Counted from the first letter of the stretch, positions 1 through 11,636 are shown. The stretch: 64,000 bases of DNA from an uncultured Collinsella sp. (GCA_947507155.1 CANNOC010000003.1:1-64000), one strand, 5' to 3'. The notes: generated by a model from the letters alone, not told the origin. Program-made: numbers and translations.

Positions 1-154
1 CCGCGCGGCAAGGAGATATATTGCCAGACCGGAGGGGCCCCGGGGGCGGGAATCTCGGCGCACACATTTCCTACACAACTATGCCTCTGACTGACGTTTG
101 CCAGTCGTTTGCTACCGCTCGCCGAGCACATCTTTATATAGAGAGACCCCTTGG
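1..154. other. Left edge, no gene recognised
   Basis: This stretch downstream of the phosphohexomutase stop holds a short inverted repeat near bases 7-25 (GGCAA and TTGCC arms) and a G/C-rich run near 30-50. I see no credible coding region or RNA gene. The open frames crossing it are shadows of the neighbouring gene. Confidence 0.5.
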
Positions 155-1555
155 CTACAGCCGATATGCACCCCTGGCCAAAGCGCAGCCGGCATCCAGC
201 AGCTCATCACGCTCCTCCACCGAAAAGCCCTCGGCGTACACGCGCACCACCGGTTCGGTCCCGCTGGGACGGATCAGCAGCCAGGTGTCATCTTCAAATG
301 CCAGACGCAAGCCATCCATATGGCTTACGCTCTGCGGCGCCTTGCCGCATATCGACTTGGGATTCACGCCGGGAAGCAGCGTGCGCAACGTCTCGGCATC
401 CTCGGCCTCAAGGCGCAAATCTCGACGTCCGTAACTCGTCTTGCCAAAGCTCGCCTCGAGCTGATCGATAAGCACGCCCAAGGGCGCGCCGGTCTTGGCC
501 ATGAGCTCGCACAAAATCAGGCAGGCAAGGATGCCGTCGCGCTCGGGCATGTGCGCGGCGATGCCGATACCACCGGCCTCCTCGCCTCCCATGAGGACGC
601 CGCCCTTCTTCATCTCTGCAGCTATATATTTGAAACCGACCGGCTTAACGGTCACACGACAGCCAAGCGCCTCAGCAATGCGGCGCACGAGTGTCGAGCA
701 CGAGAGATTGACGACGACACGCCCCTCCAAATTGCGGAATTGAACGAGGTCGCCCAAAACAAGCGCCATGATTTGATGCGGATGTATATATCTACCGCGT
801 TCGTCGACCGCGCCGATACGATCGGCATCGCCGTCGGTCACCAGGCCCGCGCACGCCCCGTCCTCGACAACCGCACGCTCGCAAGCGTCCACCCATGGCT
901 CAACAGGGTCGGGGCAAATGTCCTCTTGATCGGACGACTCTCCGGCATGAATCTCGTGCACCTCGACGCCCAGCTCCCGCAGCAGGTCGGCAAGATATCC
1001 CTGGGCCGCGCCGCCCATGGGGTCAACCACCACACGCAGGTGAGCGGCTCGAATGGCCTCGGCATCGACAAACGATGCCACCGCCTGCATATAGTCAGGA
1101 ATAATATCCGCGGTGCGATAGCTTTCCTCGATCCCCATCGGCTCGGGGGCCATGCTCTCTTCGAGCTCTTCGATGACGTCCTGATTGGCCGTCGAGCCAT
1201 CTCCCATGCGTAGTTTAAGGCACAGATACCCCTGAGGATGATGGGACCCCGTCACCATGAGCGCACCGCAGGCCTCGCCGTCATACGCCGCCGCCCACGT
1301 AAGGGCGGGGGTTGGGACGGGCCGAGATGCGAGCACTGCGTCCAATCCGTGAGCGGCAAGCACGCCTGCCGCAAGCTCAGCGAACTCGCGCGCCTGCGAC
1401 CGGGTGTCGAACCCTATATATACTGTTTTGCCGGGATTGATCTTTTGCCACAACTCGCCGACGGCATCGGCAATGCGGGCAACGTTGTCGGCGGTAAAGT
1501 CGTCGTCGACGCGGGCGCGCCAACCATCAGTTCCAAAATGAATTATCGCGCACAC
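155..1555 (-). CDS. Phosphoglucomutase/phosphomannomutase family protein
   Basis: This is an alpha-D-phosphohexomutase, about 466 residues, which moves phosphate between the C1 and C6 hydroxyls of a hexose. The N-terminal FGTDGWR motif, the metal-binding loop DGDADRIG (about residues 241-248), the sugar-binding GGEEAGG and the C-terminal phosphate loop RPSGTEP are all present in family order. The catalytic serine loop reads TGSHHP (Ser about 104) instead of the usual TASHNP, so it is a divergent member and the sugar cannot be assigned. I prefer the GTG start at 1555: it has GAGGTG 7 nt upstream and lies just before the conserved N-terminus. The frame stays open to 1639, but that extension shows no family similarity. 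The gene stands apart from mmuM, which ends in its own terminator. Confidence 0.9.
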   Translation of the reverse strand: MCAIIHFGTDGWRARVDDDFTADNVARIADAVGELWQKINPGKTVYIGFDTRSQAREFAELAAGVLAAHGLDAVLASRPVPTPALTWAAAYDGEACGALMVTGSHHPQGYLCLKLRMGDGSTANQDVIEELEESMAPEPMGIEESYRTADIIPDYMQAVASFVDAEAIRAAHLRVVVDPMGGAAQGYLADLLRELGVEVHEIHAGESSDQEDICPDPVEPWVDACERAVVEDGACAGLVTDGDADRIGAVDERGRYIHPHQIMALVLGDLVQFRNLEGRVVVNLSCSTLVRRIAEALGCRVTVKPVGFKYIAAEMKKGGVLMGGEEAGGIGIAAHMPERDGILACLILCELMAKTGAPLGVLIDQLEASFGKTSYGRRDLRLEAEDAETLRTLLPGVNPKSICGKAPQSVSHMDGLRLAFEDDTWLLIRPSGTEPVVRVYAEGFSVEERDELLDAGCALARGAYRL

Positions 1556-1677
1556 GCGCAGACACCTCACAGTGTTTGGATCATGGTACGCATTGGGTAT
1601 ACCCGCAACGCTTGCCCGGCAACCTACCAAAACCGGCATTCACCATTTGGGCAAATGCTACCGACGATGTGCAGGCA

Positions 1678-1707
1678 ATAAAAAAACCGCCCCGTATGGA
1701 GCGGTTT
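1678..1707 (-). terminator. Rho-independent terminator after the homocysteine methyltransferase
   Basis: On the minus strand the stem AAACCGCTCC / GGGGCGGTTT is followed by a run of T. It lies just after the stop codon of the homocysteine S-methyltransferase and separates it from the phosphohexomutase gene. Confidence 0.8.
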
Positions 1708-1713
1708 CGACCT

Positions 1714-2607
1714 TTATATATCGAGCGCCTCGGCCATCGCCGCCGTGGTGATCGCCGTGGTCCCACAGCAACTGCCCACCATTGCGGCACCGGCATGCCT
1801 CCATTCGATGCAAGCACGCGCGAAGGCTTCGGGATTCTCGCGCCACACAGGGCCATCCTGAGTTTGGACCGGATCGCCCACGTTGGGACGTACCGTGACG
1901 GGCGTAGTCGCCGATGCAACCATCCTGGGCACTGCCACGTTCGCGGCCGCAAGTGAACAGCAGTTAACGCCAACCGAGTTTGCGCCGTGCTTTTCGGCGT
2001 ACAAAACGGCAGCCTCGATGTTGAGGCCATCGCCTAGCAGGTCGCCTTTATCGTCAACGACAAAACTTACCAAAACAGGCATGCCGTCGGCGGCATCCTG
2101 GGCGCCGGCAAGTATGGGCTGCAAATTACGGATAGACGTCACCGTCTCGATCAGCAGACCGTCAACACCAGCATTGAGCAGGGCGTATGCCTGCTCTCGC
2201 GAAATGCCTCGGATTTCTCGATACTCGGCAGAGTCTTCGGCAAACCACTCAATGCCGATCGGGCCCATCGAGCCCAGCAGCAGCTGAGGGTGCGCCTGGC
2301 GTGCATCGTCGACGGCACCGCGATTGACCTCAGCCACGGACGGCGTAATCTGATCTTGCTTGAGGGCATAGCTTGATGCCTGAAAGGTATTGGTAATGAG
2401 CACCTGCGCACCGGCGGCGACATACAGGCGATGGATACGAGAAACAGTCTGCGGCTCGGCAAGGTTCCAAAACGCCGGTGGGATGTCGGCGGCATCGTAT
2501 TCACTCATCAGCACGCTGCCCATGGGGCCCTGCGTCAACAGGGTCTCGCTCGACATGCGGCGCATAAGTTCCTCGCCGCCGGGACGGTTGTAATAACTCG
2601 TATCCAT
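1714..2607 (-). CDS. Homocysteine S-methyltransferase family protein
   Basis: This 297-residue protein belongs to the zinc-dependent homocysteine S-methyltransferase (Pcf02574-type, MmuM/BHMT) family, which methylates homocysteine to methionine using S-methylmethionine or a similar donor. The three zinc cysteines are visible: one in GVNCCS (about residue 215) and a pair in VGSCCGT near residue 280. The N-terminal barrel strand (LLTQGPMGSVL) and the NTFQAS motif also fit. It starts 12 nt after the stop of the DtxR-type regulator, so the two are probably co-transcribed, which might link the gene to metal status. The donor substrate cannot be read from sequence. Confidence 0.88.
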   Translation of the reverse strand: MDTSYYNRPGGEELMRRMSSETLLTQGPMGSVLMSEYDAADIPPAFWNLAEPQTVSRIHRLYVAAGAQVLITNTFQASSYALKQDQITPSVAEVNRGAVDDARQAHPQLLLGSMGPIGIEWFAEDSAEYREIRGISREQAYALLNAGVDGLLIETVTSIRNLQPILAGAQDAADGMPVLVSFVVDDKGDLLGDGLNIEAAVLYAEKHGANSVGVNCCSLAAANVAVPRMVASATTPVTVRPNVGDPVQTQDGPVWRENPEAFARACIEWRHAGAAMVGSCCGTTAITTAAMAEALDI

Positions 2608-2619
2608 ATATGTGTTTCG

Positions 2620-3042
2620 CTATTCCTCGACGCTGATTCCCTGTTTTTCGAGATAGGCGAGCCAGCGGCTCATCGTGTCCTCGGAAAGCGCATGTTCCAT
2701 CATGCACGCCTCGGAATCGGCCCGCTCAAAATCGACGCCGAGCTCCTGGACCAAAAACGTGCGGATAAGGCGATGACGGTACCAGATTGCCGTGCCGACC
2801 TCGCGACCACGGTCGGTCAGGATGACCTTGCCGTAATGCGATTGCTCGACAAGCTCGGACGCCTTAAGCGCCGAAACCGCCTTATTGACCGATGCCTTGG
2901 AGACACCAAGACGCTGCGCGATGTCGACCGATCGCACGCCATTGGTCTCCCCTTCTTCGTTTTCGATGCGAACCATGCACTCCAAGTAGTCTTCGTTCGC
3001 CACCGTTAGGTGCAGCTCGCGCGAGCTATTTGTCGTATCCAT
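2620..3042 (-). CDS. DtxR/MntR-family metal-dependent transcriptional regulator
   Basis: This 140-residue regulator has an N-terminal winged helix (residues about 12-70, including DIAQRLGVSKASVNKAVSAL) followed by a DtxR-type metal-binding and dimerisation domain (RHRLIRTFLVQELGVD, then CMMEHALSEDT). There is no C-terminal SH3-like domain, so it resembles the short MntR form. Such proteins repress metal uptake or efflux genes when Mn(II) or Fe(II) is bound. Cys, Glu and His in the CMMEHALS segment match the usual ligand region. It is the first gene of a unit with mmuM and is divergent from pepT. No metal transporter is adjacent, so its targets are unknown. Confidence 0.88.
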   Translation of the reverse strand: MDTTNSSRELHLTVANEDYLECMVRIENEEGETNGVRSVDIAQRLGVSKASVNKAVSALKASELVEQSHYGKVILTDRGREVGTAIWYRHRLIRTFLVQELGVDFERADSEACMMEHALSEDTMSRWLAYLEKQGISVEE

Positions 3043-3162
3043 GACCTTCCGTCCCTTCTGCTTTCAAAGGCTGATTCTACCCCATCCGCCCGTCGCGGTA
3101 TGCTGTGGCATACCGTGCTAGAGTTCTTGTTGCACACGACGACCAAGATTGGAGCGGTCTTT

Positions 3163-4410
3163 ATGGAAAACAACACCACGAACCCCGACGTCCTTGAGCG
3201 CTTTTTGCGCTACGTCCAAATCAACACGCAATCCGAGGATGCAAACTGCGACCAGGTGCCTTCGAGCAACGTTCAGTTTGACCTTGCTAATGTGCTGGCC
3301 GAGGAGCTGCGCGAGCTCGGCGCGGCCGATGCCCATGTGACCGAGCATGCCTACGTCTGCGCGCATATTCCTGCGAGCGCGGGCGCGGAGGACAAGCCCG
3401 CCCTGGGTCTGATCGCACACCTCGACACCACCGAGGTTGCGCCGGGCGCCGGTGTGAAGCCACACATTGTGCACTACGAAGGCGGCGACCTGGTCTGCGG
3501 TACCGTTGACGGCAAGCCCGTGGCCATGAGCACCGCCAAGCTTCCTGCCCTCAACAACCTGGTGGGTGAGGACCTTGTCTGCACCGACGGAACCACGCTG
3601 CTGGGCGCCGACGACAAGGCGGGTGTCGCCGAAATCATGGCGCTTGTCGCACGCATCGCGCAGGATCCCTCCCTGCCCCATCCCGCGCTCGGCATTTGCT
3701 TCTGCCCGGACGAGGAAATCGGTCACGGTGCCGAGCTGTTGGATATCGAGGCCTTCGGCTGCAAGTACGCTTACACGGTCGACGGCGGTCCGGTTGGCGA
3801 GCTTGAGTGGGAGTGCTTCAACGCCGCCGAGGCAACCGTTCGCTTTGAGGGCCAGTCCATTCACCCCGGCGACGCCAAGGGGCGCATGGTCAACGCGGGC
3901 AACCTGTTCTGCGACTTCAACGCCCTGCTCCCCTACGAGCAGCGCCCGGAATACACCGAGGGCTACGAGGGCTTCTGTCACCTTGAGGGCGTCTCGGCAA
4001 CGGTCGACCATGCCACGGCGCGCTATATCGTCCGTGATCACGATGCCGCCAAGTTCCAGCAGAAACTCGAGCTGATGAATGCCGCCGCCGCACTGCTCAA
4101 CCAGCGACTGGGCGAGGAGCGCGTAACGGTCGAGATTAAGCAGCAGTATCGAAATATGGCCGAGATCGTTCGTGACTATCCCGAGCTTATTGATGTTGCC
4201 AAGGAAGCCTACCTTGCCTGCGGCGTTGAGCCCCAAGTACTGCCGATTCGCGGCGGCACCGACGGCGCACAGCTGTCGTTCCGCGGCCTGCCCTGCCCCA
4301 ACCTCTCGACAGGCGGCTACTGTTACCACGGCGTCAACGAGTTTGTCCCGGTCAACTCACTCGTCAAGATGACCGACGTCCTGCAGGAGCTCGTCGCCCG
4401 TTTCGCATAA
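3163..4410 (+). CDS. pepT: Peptidase T (tripeptide aminopeptidase)
   Basis: This 415-residue M20 metallopeptidase removes N-terminal residues from tripeptides in the cytoplasm. Its length matches E. coli PepT (408). Dinuclear-zinc residues are in place: His86 and Asp88 in AHLDTTEVAPG, bridging Asp150 in LLGADDKAG, catalytic Glu184 and ligand Glu185 in CPDEEIGHG, and the TVDGGPVGELEWE segment. The ATG at 3163 has GGAG 8 nt upstream and begins the conserved sequence. The frame upstream of it is open, but its translation resembles nothing. It is transcribed alone and ends at a strong terminator. Confidence 0.95.
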   Translation: MENNTTNPDVLERFLRYVQINTQSEDANCDQVPSSNVQFDLANVLAEELRELGAADAHVTEHAYVCAHIPASAGAEDKPALGLIAHLDTTEVAPGAGVKPHIVHYEGGDLVCGTVDGKPVAMSTAKLPALNNLVGEDLVCTDGTTLLGADDKAGVAEIMALVARIAQDPSLPHPALGICFCPDEEIGHGAELLDIEAFGCKYAYTVDGGPVGELEWECFNAAEATVRFEGQSIHPGDAKGRMVNAGNLFCDFNALLPYEQRPEYTEGYEGFCHLEGVSATVDHATARYIVRDHDAAKFQQKLELMNAAAALLNQRLGEERVTVEIKQQYRNMAEIVRDYPELIDVAKEAYLACGVEPQVLPIRGGTDGAQLSFRGLPCPNLSTGGYCYHGVNEFVPVNSLVKMTDVLQELVARFA

Positions 4411-4436
4411 GACTGGCTGCATAAGCCCAAAAGACG

Positions 4437-4475
4437 AATCGCCCCGTCCTCAACAGAGAACGGGGCGATTTTTGG
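4437..4475 (+). terminator. Rho-independent terminator after pepT
   Basis: The stem AATCGCCCCGT / ACGGGGCGATT with a 12-nt loop is followed by TTTTT on the plus strand, 27 nt after the pepT stop codon. Confidence 0.9.
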
Positions 4476-4504
4476 TGCAAGAAAAGTAGTCGGCATCGCA
4501 GGTT

Positions 4505-4661
4505 GAGCCAACGTCAGCGAGCGACGTCCAAGGCGAACAAGTTGGCATGAAAAAGGCAGGGCATTGACCTTCTGGTCATGCCCTGCCTTTTGAATGACAA
4601 ATTGTCGCCTTGGGCGGCGCGCAGCGTCGAGCCGTTACGCGGGCTGGTAAGCCCGCGTAAC
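4505..4661. repeat. Structured intergenic repeat, copy A of four
   Basis: This is one of four related elements in the window; the others are at 20163-20321, 26240-26357 (truncated) and 31960-32100. It has three parts. An outer helix pairs CCAAGGCGA with TCGCCTTGG. An apical hairpin has arms AAAAGGCAGGGCAT / ATGCCCTGCCTTTT. After the linker GCAGCGTCGAG comes a terminal hairpin with arms GTTACGCGGGC / GCCCGCGTAAC and loop TGGTAA. The helices differ in sequence between copies but remain paired. The copy ends 2 bases before the stop codon of the LCP gene, so it forms that gene's 3' untranslated region. The function is unknown. Confidence 0.75.
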
Positions 4662-4662
4662 T

Positions 4663-5889
4663 CTAATAGTTGGCTTCGTAGCCGTTGCCGTCACCGGTGG
4701 GCTCTTCGTAGTAATCGGAGCCGTCGCTCGAATCGTCGGAATCGTCCGAGCCACCCGACGAGGTCGCGGTGCCATATGCGTAGTCCTCGGACGTATTGTT
4801 GTTGAGGTCACCGATCGTGGAGCTGGAGCCGTCTGAAAGGCCCATGGTGTTGGGGCCCTTGGGATCCTCACCGGCGTCGACGTGGGCCATCATTTCCTTA
4901 AGCTCGTCTTCGTAGACAAAGACATAGCTCACGCCGTCGATCATAGTGCTGTCGTCGGCGTACGAAGGCAGGTTGGCCGAGTAGATGCCCTCGACATCCA
5001 TGCCGCGCATGGCATTGACCGTGGACACGATATCCTGAACGCTCATATCGGTTACGAGCATATCGGACAGCGAATTAACCAGGCCAAAGATCTTCGTGGC
5101 ATCGAAGTTATTGAGAATCTGGTTGGCAAGGGCGCCAAGCACCTGACGCTGATGGCGCATGCGCGTGTAATCGCCGTCGGCATAGGTGTAGCGGCAGCGG
5201 GCATAGGTAAGAGCGGTAGCGCCGTCCATATGCTGCTGACCAGCGGTAATCTTAATATCCAGGTGCTCGGGATCGTCGACGTCGTCGGTCGCGTTGATGT
5301 CGATACCGCCAACCGAATCAATAAGCGACTGCATGCCGTCAAAGCTGACCTCGGCATAGTGAGAAATCTGCACGCCGCACAGCTCGTTGACCGCCTGGAC
5401 CATGGCCTCGGCGCCGCCAACGGTGTGGCAGGCGTTGATCTTCATGGTCTCGCCCTTATACACGACCTTGGTGTCGCGCGGAACGGAAATGAGCGTCGCC
5501 TGCTTTTGCGTGGGGTCGATGCGTGCCAGGATAATCGAGTCGGCACGATACGTATCCTCGCCCGGACGACCGTCGGTACCAAGAAGCAACACGTAGAACG
5601 GATCTTTTGCCTCATCGGTATCGACCAGAATCTGGCGCAGGTTGTTGGTAATGACATTGGAGTCGCCAAGCTTGCCCATGATAGTGGCAAACCACAGACC
5701 CGCAGCAGTCGTGGCGCTCAGCAGCACGCCGAGTACGGCGATGAGAGCTACGCGGCGAACCGTGCGGCCGCGACGGCGCTGACGGGCGCGCTCGGAATAG
5801 CGTGCGACATTGTCGCGGCTGTAGATCTTGGCCTGCGCACCAGTCGAGGGTCTTCGGGTGTTATCCGCTAGGGGTTTCTTGTTAAACAT
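4663..5889 (-). CDS. LytR-CpsA-Psr (LCP) family protein
   Basis: This 408-residue membrane-anchored LCP protein is of the class that transfers undecaprenyl-linked glycopolymers to peptidoglycan or glycoproteins. It has a basic N-terminus, one transmembrane helix (about residues 47-70) and an extracytoplasmic LCP domain from about residue 98. That domain contains LLLGTDGR, the catalytic-site RAD triad region (residues 116-118) and SVPRDT (135-140). The last 70 residues form a low-complexity Ser/Asp/Gly tail rich in acidic residues. I chose ATG 5889, which has AGG 6 nt upstream, over an in-frame TTG two codons earlier. It follows murA by 12 nt, so it probably shares a cell-envelope unit. Confidence 0.92.
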   Translation of the reverse strand: MFNKKPLADNTRRPSTGAQAKIYSRDNVARYSERARQRRRGRTVRRVALIAVLGVLLSATTAAGLWFATIMGKLGDSNVITNNLRQILVDTDEAKDPFYVLLLGTDGRPGEDTYRADSIILARIDPTQKQATLISVPRDTKVVYKGETMKINACHTVGGAEAMVQAVNELCGVQISHYAEVSFDGMQSLIDSVGGIDINATDDVDDPEHLDIKITAGQQHMDGATALTYARCRYTYADGDYTRMRHQRQVLGALANQILNNFDATKIFGLVNSLSDMLVTDMSVQDIVSTVNAMRGMDVEGIYSANLPSYADDSTMIDGVSYVFVYEDELKEMMAHVDAGEDPKGPNTMGLSDGSSSTIGDLNNNTSEDYAYGTATSSGGSDDSDDSSDGSDYYEEPTGDGNGYEANY

Positions 5890-5901
5890 AGGCAACCTGC
5901 A

Positions 5902-7185
5902 TTAGTAGATGACGGGATCGGGAACGGTGGCATGTTCGACATGCGCGCCAAGCGCCTGCAGCTTTTCGACAAACTGCTCGTAGCCACGTTTGATGTGATG
6001 GATGGCCGAGACCTCGGTAACGCCATCGGCGATAAGACCGGCAACCACAAGCGCCGCGCCGCCACGCAGGTCGGGTGAGGTGACCTGTGCGCCCGAGAAG
6101 CCCTTGACGCCGTGAATCATGGCGTGATGGCTCTCGATACGAATATCGGCACCCATACGCACGAGCTCGGAGGCGAACATGAAGCGGTTCTCGAAGATGT
6201 TCTCGGTAATTACGGAGCTTCCGTCGGCAAGGGCCGAAAGCACCATGATCTGCGCCTGCATGTCGGTCGGGAAACCCGGGAACGGAAGCGTCTGGATATC
6301 GACCGGCCTGATGCGCTCGACGCGATTGACGTGGACGCCGTTCTCGATACGCTCGCACTCGATGCCCATAAGTTCCATCTTTTTGAGCACCATTCCCAGG
6401 TGGATGGGGCAGAAGCCCGTAACATCGACACCGCGCTCATCGGCCATGAGGGCGCCGGCGACGATAAAGGTGCCGGCCTCGATGCGGTCGCCCACCACGC
6501 AATGGGTAACGGGATGCAGCTCCTCCACGCCCTCGATGGTCACGACGGGCGTGCCTGCGCCGACGATCTTGGCACCCATCTCGTTGAGCATGTTGGCAAG
6601 GTCGACGATCTCGGGCTCGCGGGCAGCGTTGTCGATAACCGTGGTGCCCTGTGCGCGCACGGCAGCCATGATGAGGTTCTCGGTGGCGCCCACGCTCGCG
6701 AATTCGAGCGTGACGGTGGTGCCGTGCAGACCCTGGGGAGCACTGGCGTTGATGTAGCCGTGGGCGGTGTCGAACTCGACGCCCAGAGCCTCGAGACCCA
6801 AGATATGCATATCGATCTTGCGAGCACCCAGGTTGCAGCCGCCCGGCATGGCGATCTTGGCGCGATGGAAACGACCCAGCAGGGGGCCCATCACAGCCGT
6901 GGAGGCGCGCATCTTGGCGACAAGCTCGTAGGGCGCCTCCCAGGAATCGACCTGGGAGGTATCGATCTCGAGCGTGTGCTCGTCGAGAACATCGATCGTA
7001 GCGCCCATGCCCTTGAGCACCTTGCCCATCACGTGGACATCGGAAATATCGGGCACGTTCCGCAGCGTCGTCTTGCCCGGCGCCAGAAGCGTTGCCGCCA
7101 TAAGTTTGAGCGCGGAGTTCTTAGCACCCGAAACAGGCACGGAACCTCCGATGGCGTGGCCACCCTCAACGCGGATAATATCCAA
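5902..7185 (-). CDS. murA: UDP-N-acetylglucosamine 1-carboxyvinyltransferase
   Basis: MurA, 427 residues, catalyses the first committed step of peptidoglycan synthesis: transfer of enolpyruvate from PEP to UDP-GlcNAc in the cytosol. The catalytic cysteine is present as Cys117 in AMPGGCNLGARKID, so the enzyme should be fosfomycin-sensitive in principle. The substrate-binding Lys22-Asn23 pair (SGAKNSALK) is also present. The start is TTG at 7185, with GAAAGG about 7 nt upstream. The ATP synthase terminator lies immediately upstream, so a promoter must lie in or close to that short gap, or transcription reads through. The LCP gene follows directly. Confidence 0.95.
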   Translation of the reverse strand: MDIIRVEGGHAIGGSVPVSGAKNSALKLMAATLLAPGKTTLRNVPDISDVHVMGKVLKGMGATIDVLDEHTLEIDTSQVDSWEAPYELVAKMRASTAVMGPLLGRFHRAKIAMPGGCNLGARKIDMHILGLEALGVEFDTAHGYINASAPQGLHGTTVTLEFASVGATENLIMAAVRAQGTTVIDNAAREPEIVDLANMLNEMGAKIVGAGTPVVTIEGVEELHPVTHCVVGDRIEAGTFIVAGALMADERGVDVTGFCPIHLGMVLKKMELMGIECERIENGVHVNRVERIRPVDIQTLPFPGFPTDMQAQIMVLSALADGSSVITENIFENRFMFASELVRMGADIRIESHHAMIHGVKGFSGAQVTSPDLRGGAALVVAGLIADGVTEVSAIHHIKRGYEQFVEKLQALGAHVEHATVPDPVIY

Positions 7186-7198
7186 GGTCTACCCTTTC

Positions 7199-7237
7199 AA
7201 AAAGCATGCCCGGGGTGGCTGGGCCATCCCGGGCATG
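7199..7237 (-). terminator. Rho-independent terminator of the ATP synthase operon
   Basis: On the minus strand the stem CATGCCCGGG / CCCGGGCATG (imperfect in the middle, GATGGC / GCCACC) is followed by TTTTT. It lies between the atpC stop (7274) and the TTG start of murA (7185), only about 14 bases before murA. Confidence 0.8.
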
Positions 7238-7273
7238 ATGTGTTCGCAAATGGTCGAACGCTAAAGCGTTTGA

Positions 7274-7666
7274 CTATTGGGCAAGCTTGAGCTTACACCA
7301 TGCGATTTCATTATAGAGGTAGGCGCGGCGTGCATCATCCTCCGACAAATTACCCAGCTTCTCTTCAAAACCTTGAATATCAGCTTTAACCTTGTCGGCG
7401 TCGACGGTCGCCAAATCGCAAGCGCGCTCGGCGAGGACGGTCACGACATCTTCCGCAACCTGGGCGTAGCCGCCGACCACGGCAAACGTGTGGTCGACAG
7501 TGCCCATGGCCTTATCGGAAACGCGAACGTAACCGCGGTCGATCGTGCAGATTTCGCTGGAGTGAGCAGGTAAAACGCCAAACTCGCCATCCGTAGACGG
7601 AATCGACACAAACGCAGCGTCACCCTCATAGGCGAGGCTCACGGGGCACACGATGCGGATACGCAT
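7274..7666 (-). CDS. atpC: ATP synthase F1 subunit epsilon
   Basis: Epsilon subunit, 130 residues, part of the rotor stalk and an intrinsic inhibitor of ATP hydrolysis. The N-terminal beta-sandwich is recognisable (CPVSLAYEGDAAFVSIPSTDGEFGVLPAHS) and so is the C-terminal helical hairpin (DDARRAYLYNEIAWCKLKLAQ). It is the last gene of the atp operon, 3 nt after atpD, and is followed by a terminator. Confidence 0.95.
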   Translation of the reverse strand: MRIRIVCPVSLAYEGDAAFVSIPSTDGEFGVLPAHSSEICTIDRGYVRVSDKAMGTVDHTFAVVGGYAQVAEDVVTVLAERACDLATVDADKVKADIQGFEEKLGNLSEDDARRAYLYNEIAWCKLKLAQ

Positions 7667-7669
7667 AAC

Positions 7670-10032
<2,363 letters not shown>

Positions 10033-10037
10033 AGGGC

Positions 10038-11636
10038 TTAGTTCTCCTCTGATCCAGTCGTATCGGCATGGTGCTTGGCCATGAACTGCTGCTTGAAGTC
10101 ACCGATAACGCGCAGAAGCTCAGCCTTGGTGTCATCGTCGATCTTCTTGGCGCGAACCTTATCGAGCAGCGAGCCAAAGCCGTTGTCCAGGTACTCGATA
10201 AGCTCAGCGCGGAAAGGCAGCACGTCGGCGATCTCCAGGTCGTCCAGGAAGCCCTCGTTGCCTGCAAACAGAACTGCAATCTGCTCGCCAACCTCAAACG
10301 GCTTGTAGCGCGGCTGCTTAAGGAGCTCAGTCATGCGAGCGCCGTGGGTAAGCTGCTTTTGCGTGGCCTCGTCGAGGTCGGAGCCGAACTGCGTAAAGCC
10401 CGCGAGCTCCTGGTACGAAGCAAGGTCCAGACGGAGGTTGCCGGCGACCTGCTTCATAGCCTTGGTCTGCGCGTCGCCACCGACGCGGGACACGGAGATG
10501 CCCACGTCGACTGCCGGGCGCTGACCCTGGAAGAAGAGCTCGGACTGCAGGTAGATCTGACCATCGGTAATGGAAATGACGTTGGTCGGAATGTAGGCCG
10601 AGACGTCGCCGTCCTGGGTCTCGATGATCGGCAGGGCCGTCATGGAGCCGTAACCGTTCTTCTTGGACATCTTGACGGCACGCTCGAGCAGACGAGAGTG
10701 CAGGTAGAAGATGTCGCCAGGATAGGCCTCGCGTCCGGGCGGACGATGCAGCGTCAACGACATCTGACGGTATGCCACAGCCTGCTTGGACAGGTCGTCG
10801 TAGATGACGAGCACGTGGCCGCCGGGGTTGGTCTCGCTGGCGGGCTTACCGTCCTCGCCGTTGTACATGAAGAACTCGCCGATAGCGGCACCGGCCATAG
10901 GCGCGATGTACTGCATAGGGGCGGAATCGGCAGCGGTGGCCGAAACGATGATGGTGTATTCGAGCGCACCGTGCTGAGCGAGGGTCTCGCGGATGTTGGC
11001 AACCGTGGAAGCCTTCTGGCCGATGGCGACATAGATGCAGACCATGCCCTTGCCGCGCTGATTGAGGATAGCGTCGATGGCAATGGCGGTCTTACCGGTC
11101 TTACGGTCGCCGATGATAAGCTCGCGCTGGCCGCGGCCGATAGGCACCATGGAGTCGATGGCCAACAGACCCGTCTGAACCGGCTCGCACACCGGGGTAC
11201 GGTCGATGACGCCGGGGGCCTTGAACTCGATAGGACGACGGTGCGTGGCGACAATGTCACCCAAACCGTCGATAGGCTGGCCGAGCGGATTGACGACGCG
11301 GCCGAGCATGGCACGGCTCACGGGGATATCCATAATGCGGCCAGTGGTGCGGCACTCGTCGCCTTCCTTGATGGAGTCGACGGCACCAAACAGAACGGCG
11401 CCGACCTCGTCACGGTCAAGGTTCTGGGCAAGGCCGAAGACGGTCTCACCGGTATCGGAGCTCTTGAACTCCAGAAGCTCGCCTGCCATGGCGCTCTTGA
11501 GGCCGGTGACGCGCGCGATGCCGTCGCCTACCTCGTCGACCGTTGAAACCTCATGCGTATCGACCGTCGCGGAGAGGCTCGTGAGCTGCTCCTGCAGTTT
11601 CTTGGCGATATCCTGGGCATTGAGGGTTTCGGACAT
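10038..11636 (-). CDS. atpA: ATP synthase F1 subunit alpha
   Basis: Alpha subunit, 532 residues, forming the non-catalytic nucleotide sites. The P-loop [13 protein letters not shown] and the signature [14 protein letters not shown] are present. A C-terminal acidic tail with several Asp/Glu follows the helical domain. The start has GGAGGTG 7 nt upstream, and the ATG overlaps the atpH stop (TAATG). Length and motifs are normal for the family. Confidence 0.97.
   Translation of the reverse strand: MSETLNAQDIAKKLQEQLTSLSATVDTHEVSTVDEVGDGIARVTGLKSAMAGELLEFKSSDTGETVFGLAQNLDRDEVGAVLFGAVDSIKEGDECRTTGRIMDIPVSRAMLGRVVNPLGQPIDGLGDIVATHRRPIEFKAPGVIDRTPVCEPVQTGLLAIDSMVPIGRGQRELIIGDRKTGKTAIAIDAILNQRGKGMVCIYVAIGQKASTVANIRETLAQHGALEYTIIVSATAADSAPMQYIAPMAGAAIGEFFMYNGEDGKPASETNPGGHVLVIYDDLSKQAVAYRQMSLTLHRPPGREAYPGDIFYLHSRLLERAVKMSKKNGYGSMTALPIIETQDGDVSAYIPTNVISITDGQIYLQSELFFQGQRPAVDVGISVSRVGGDAQTKAMKQVAGNLRLDLASYQELAGFTQFGSDLDEATQKQLTHGARMTELLKQPRYKPFEVGEQIAVLFAGNEGFLDDLEIADVLPFRAELIEYLDNGFGSLLDKVRAKKIDDDTKAELLRVIGDFKQQFMAKHHADTTGSEEN

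Noticed and set aside
3010-3162. Extension of pepT to an upstream in-frame start
   Set aside because: The extra residues have no similarity to peptidase T and overlap the regulator gene's upstream region; the ATG at 3163 has a good ribosome-binding site.
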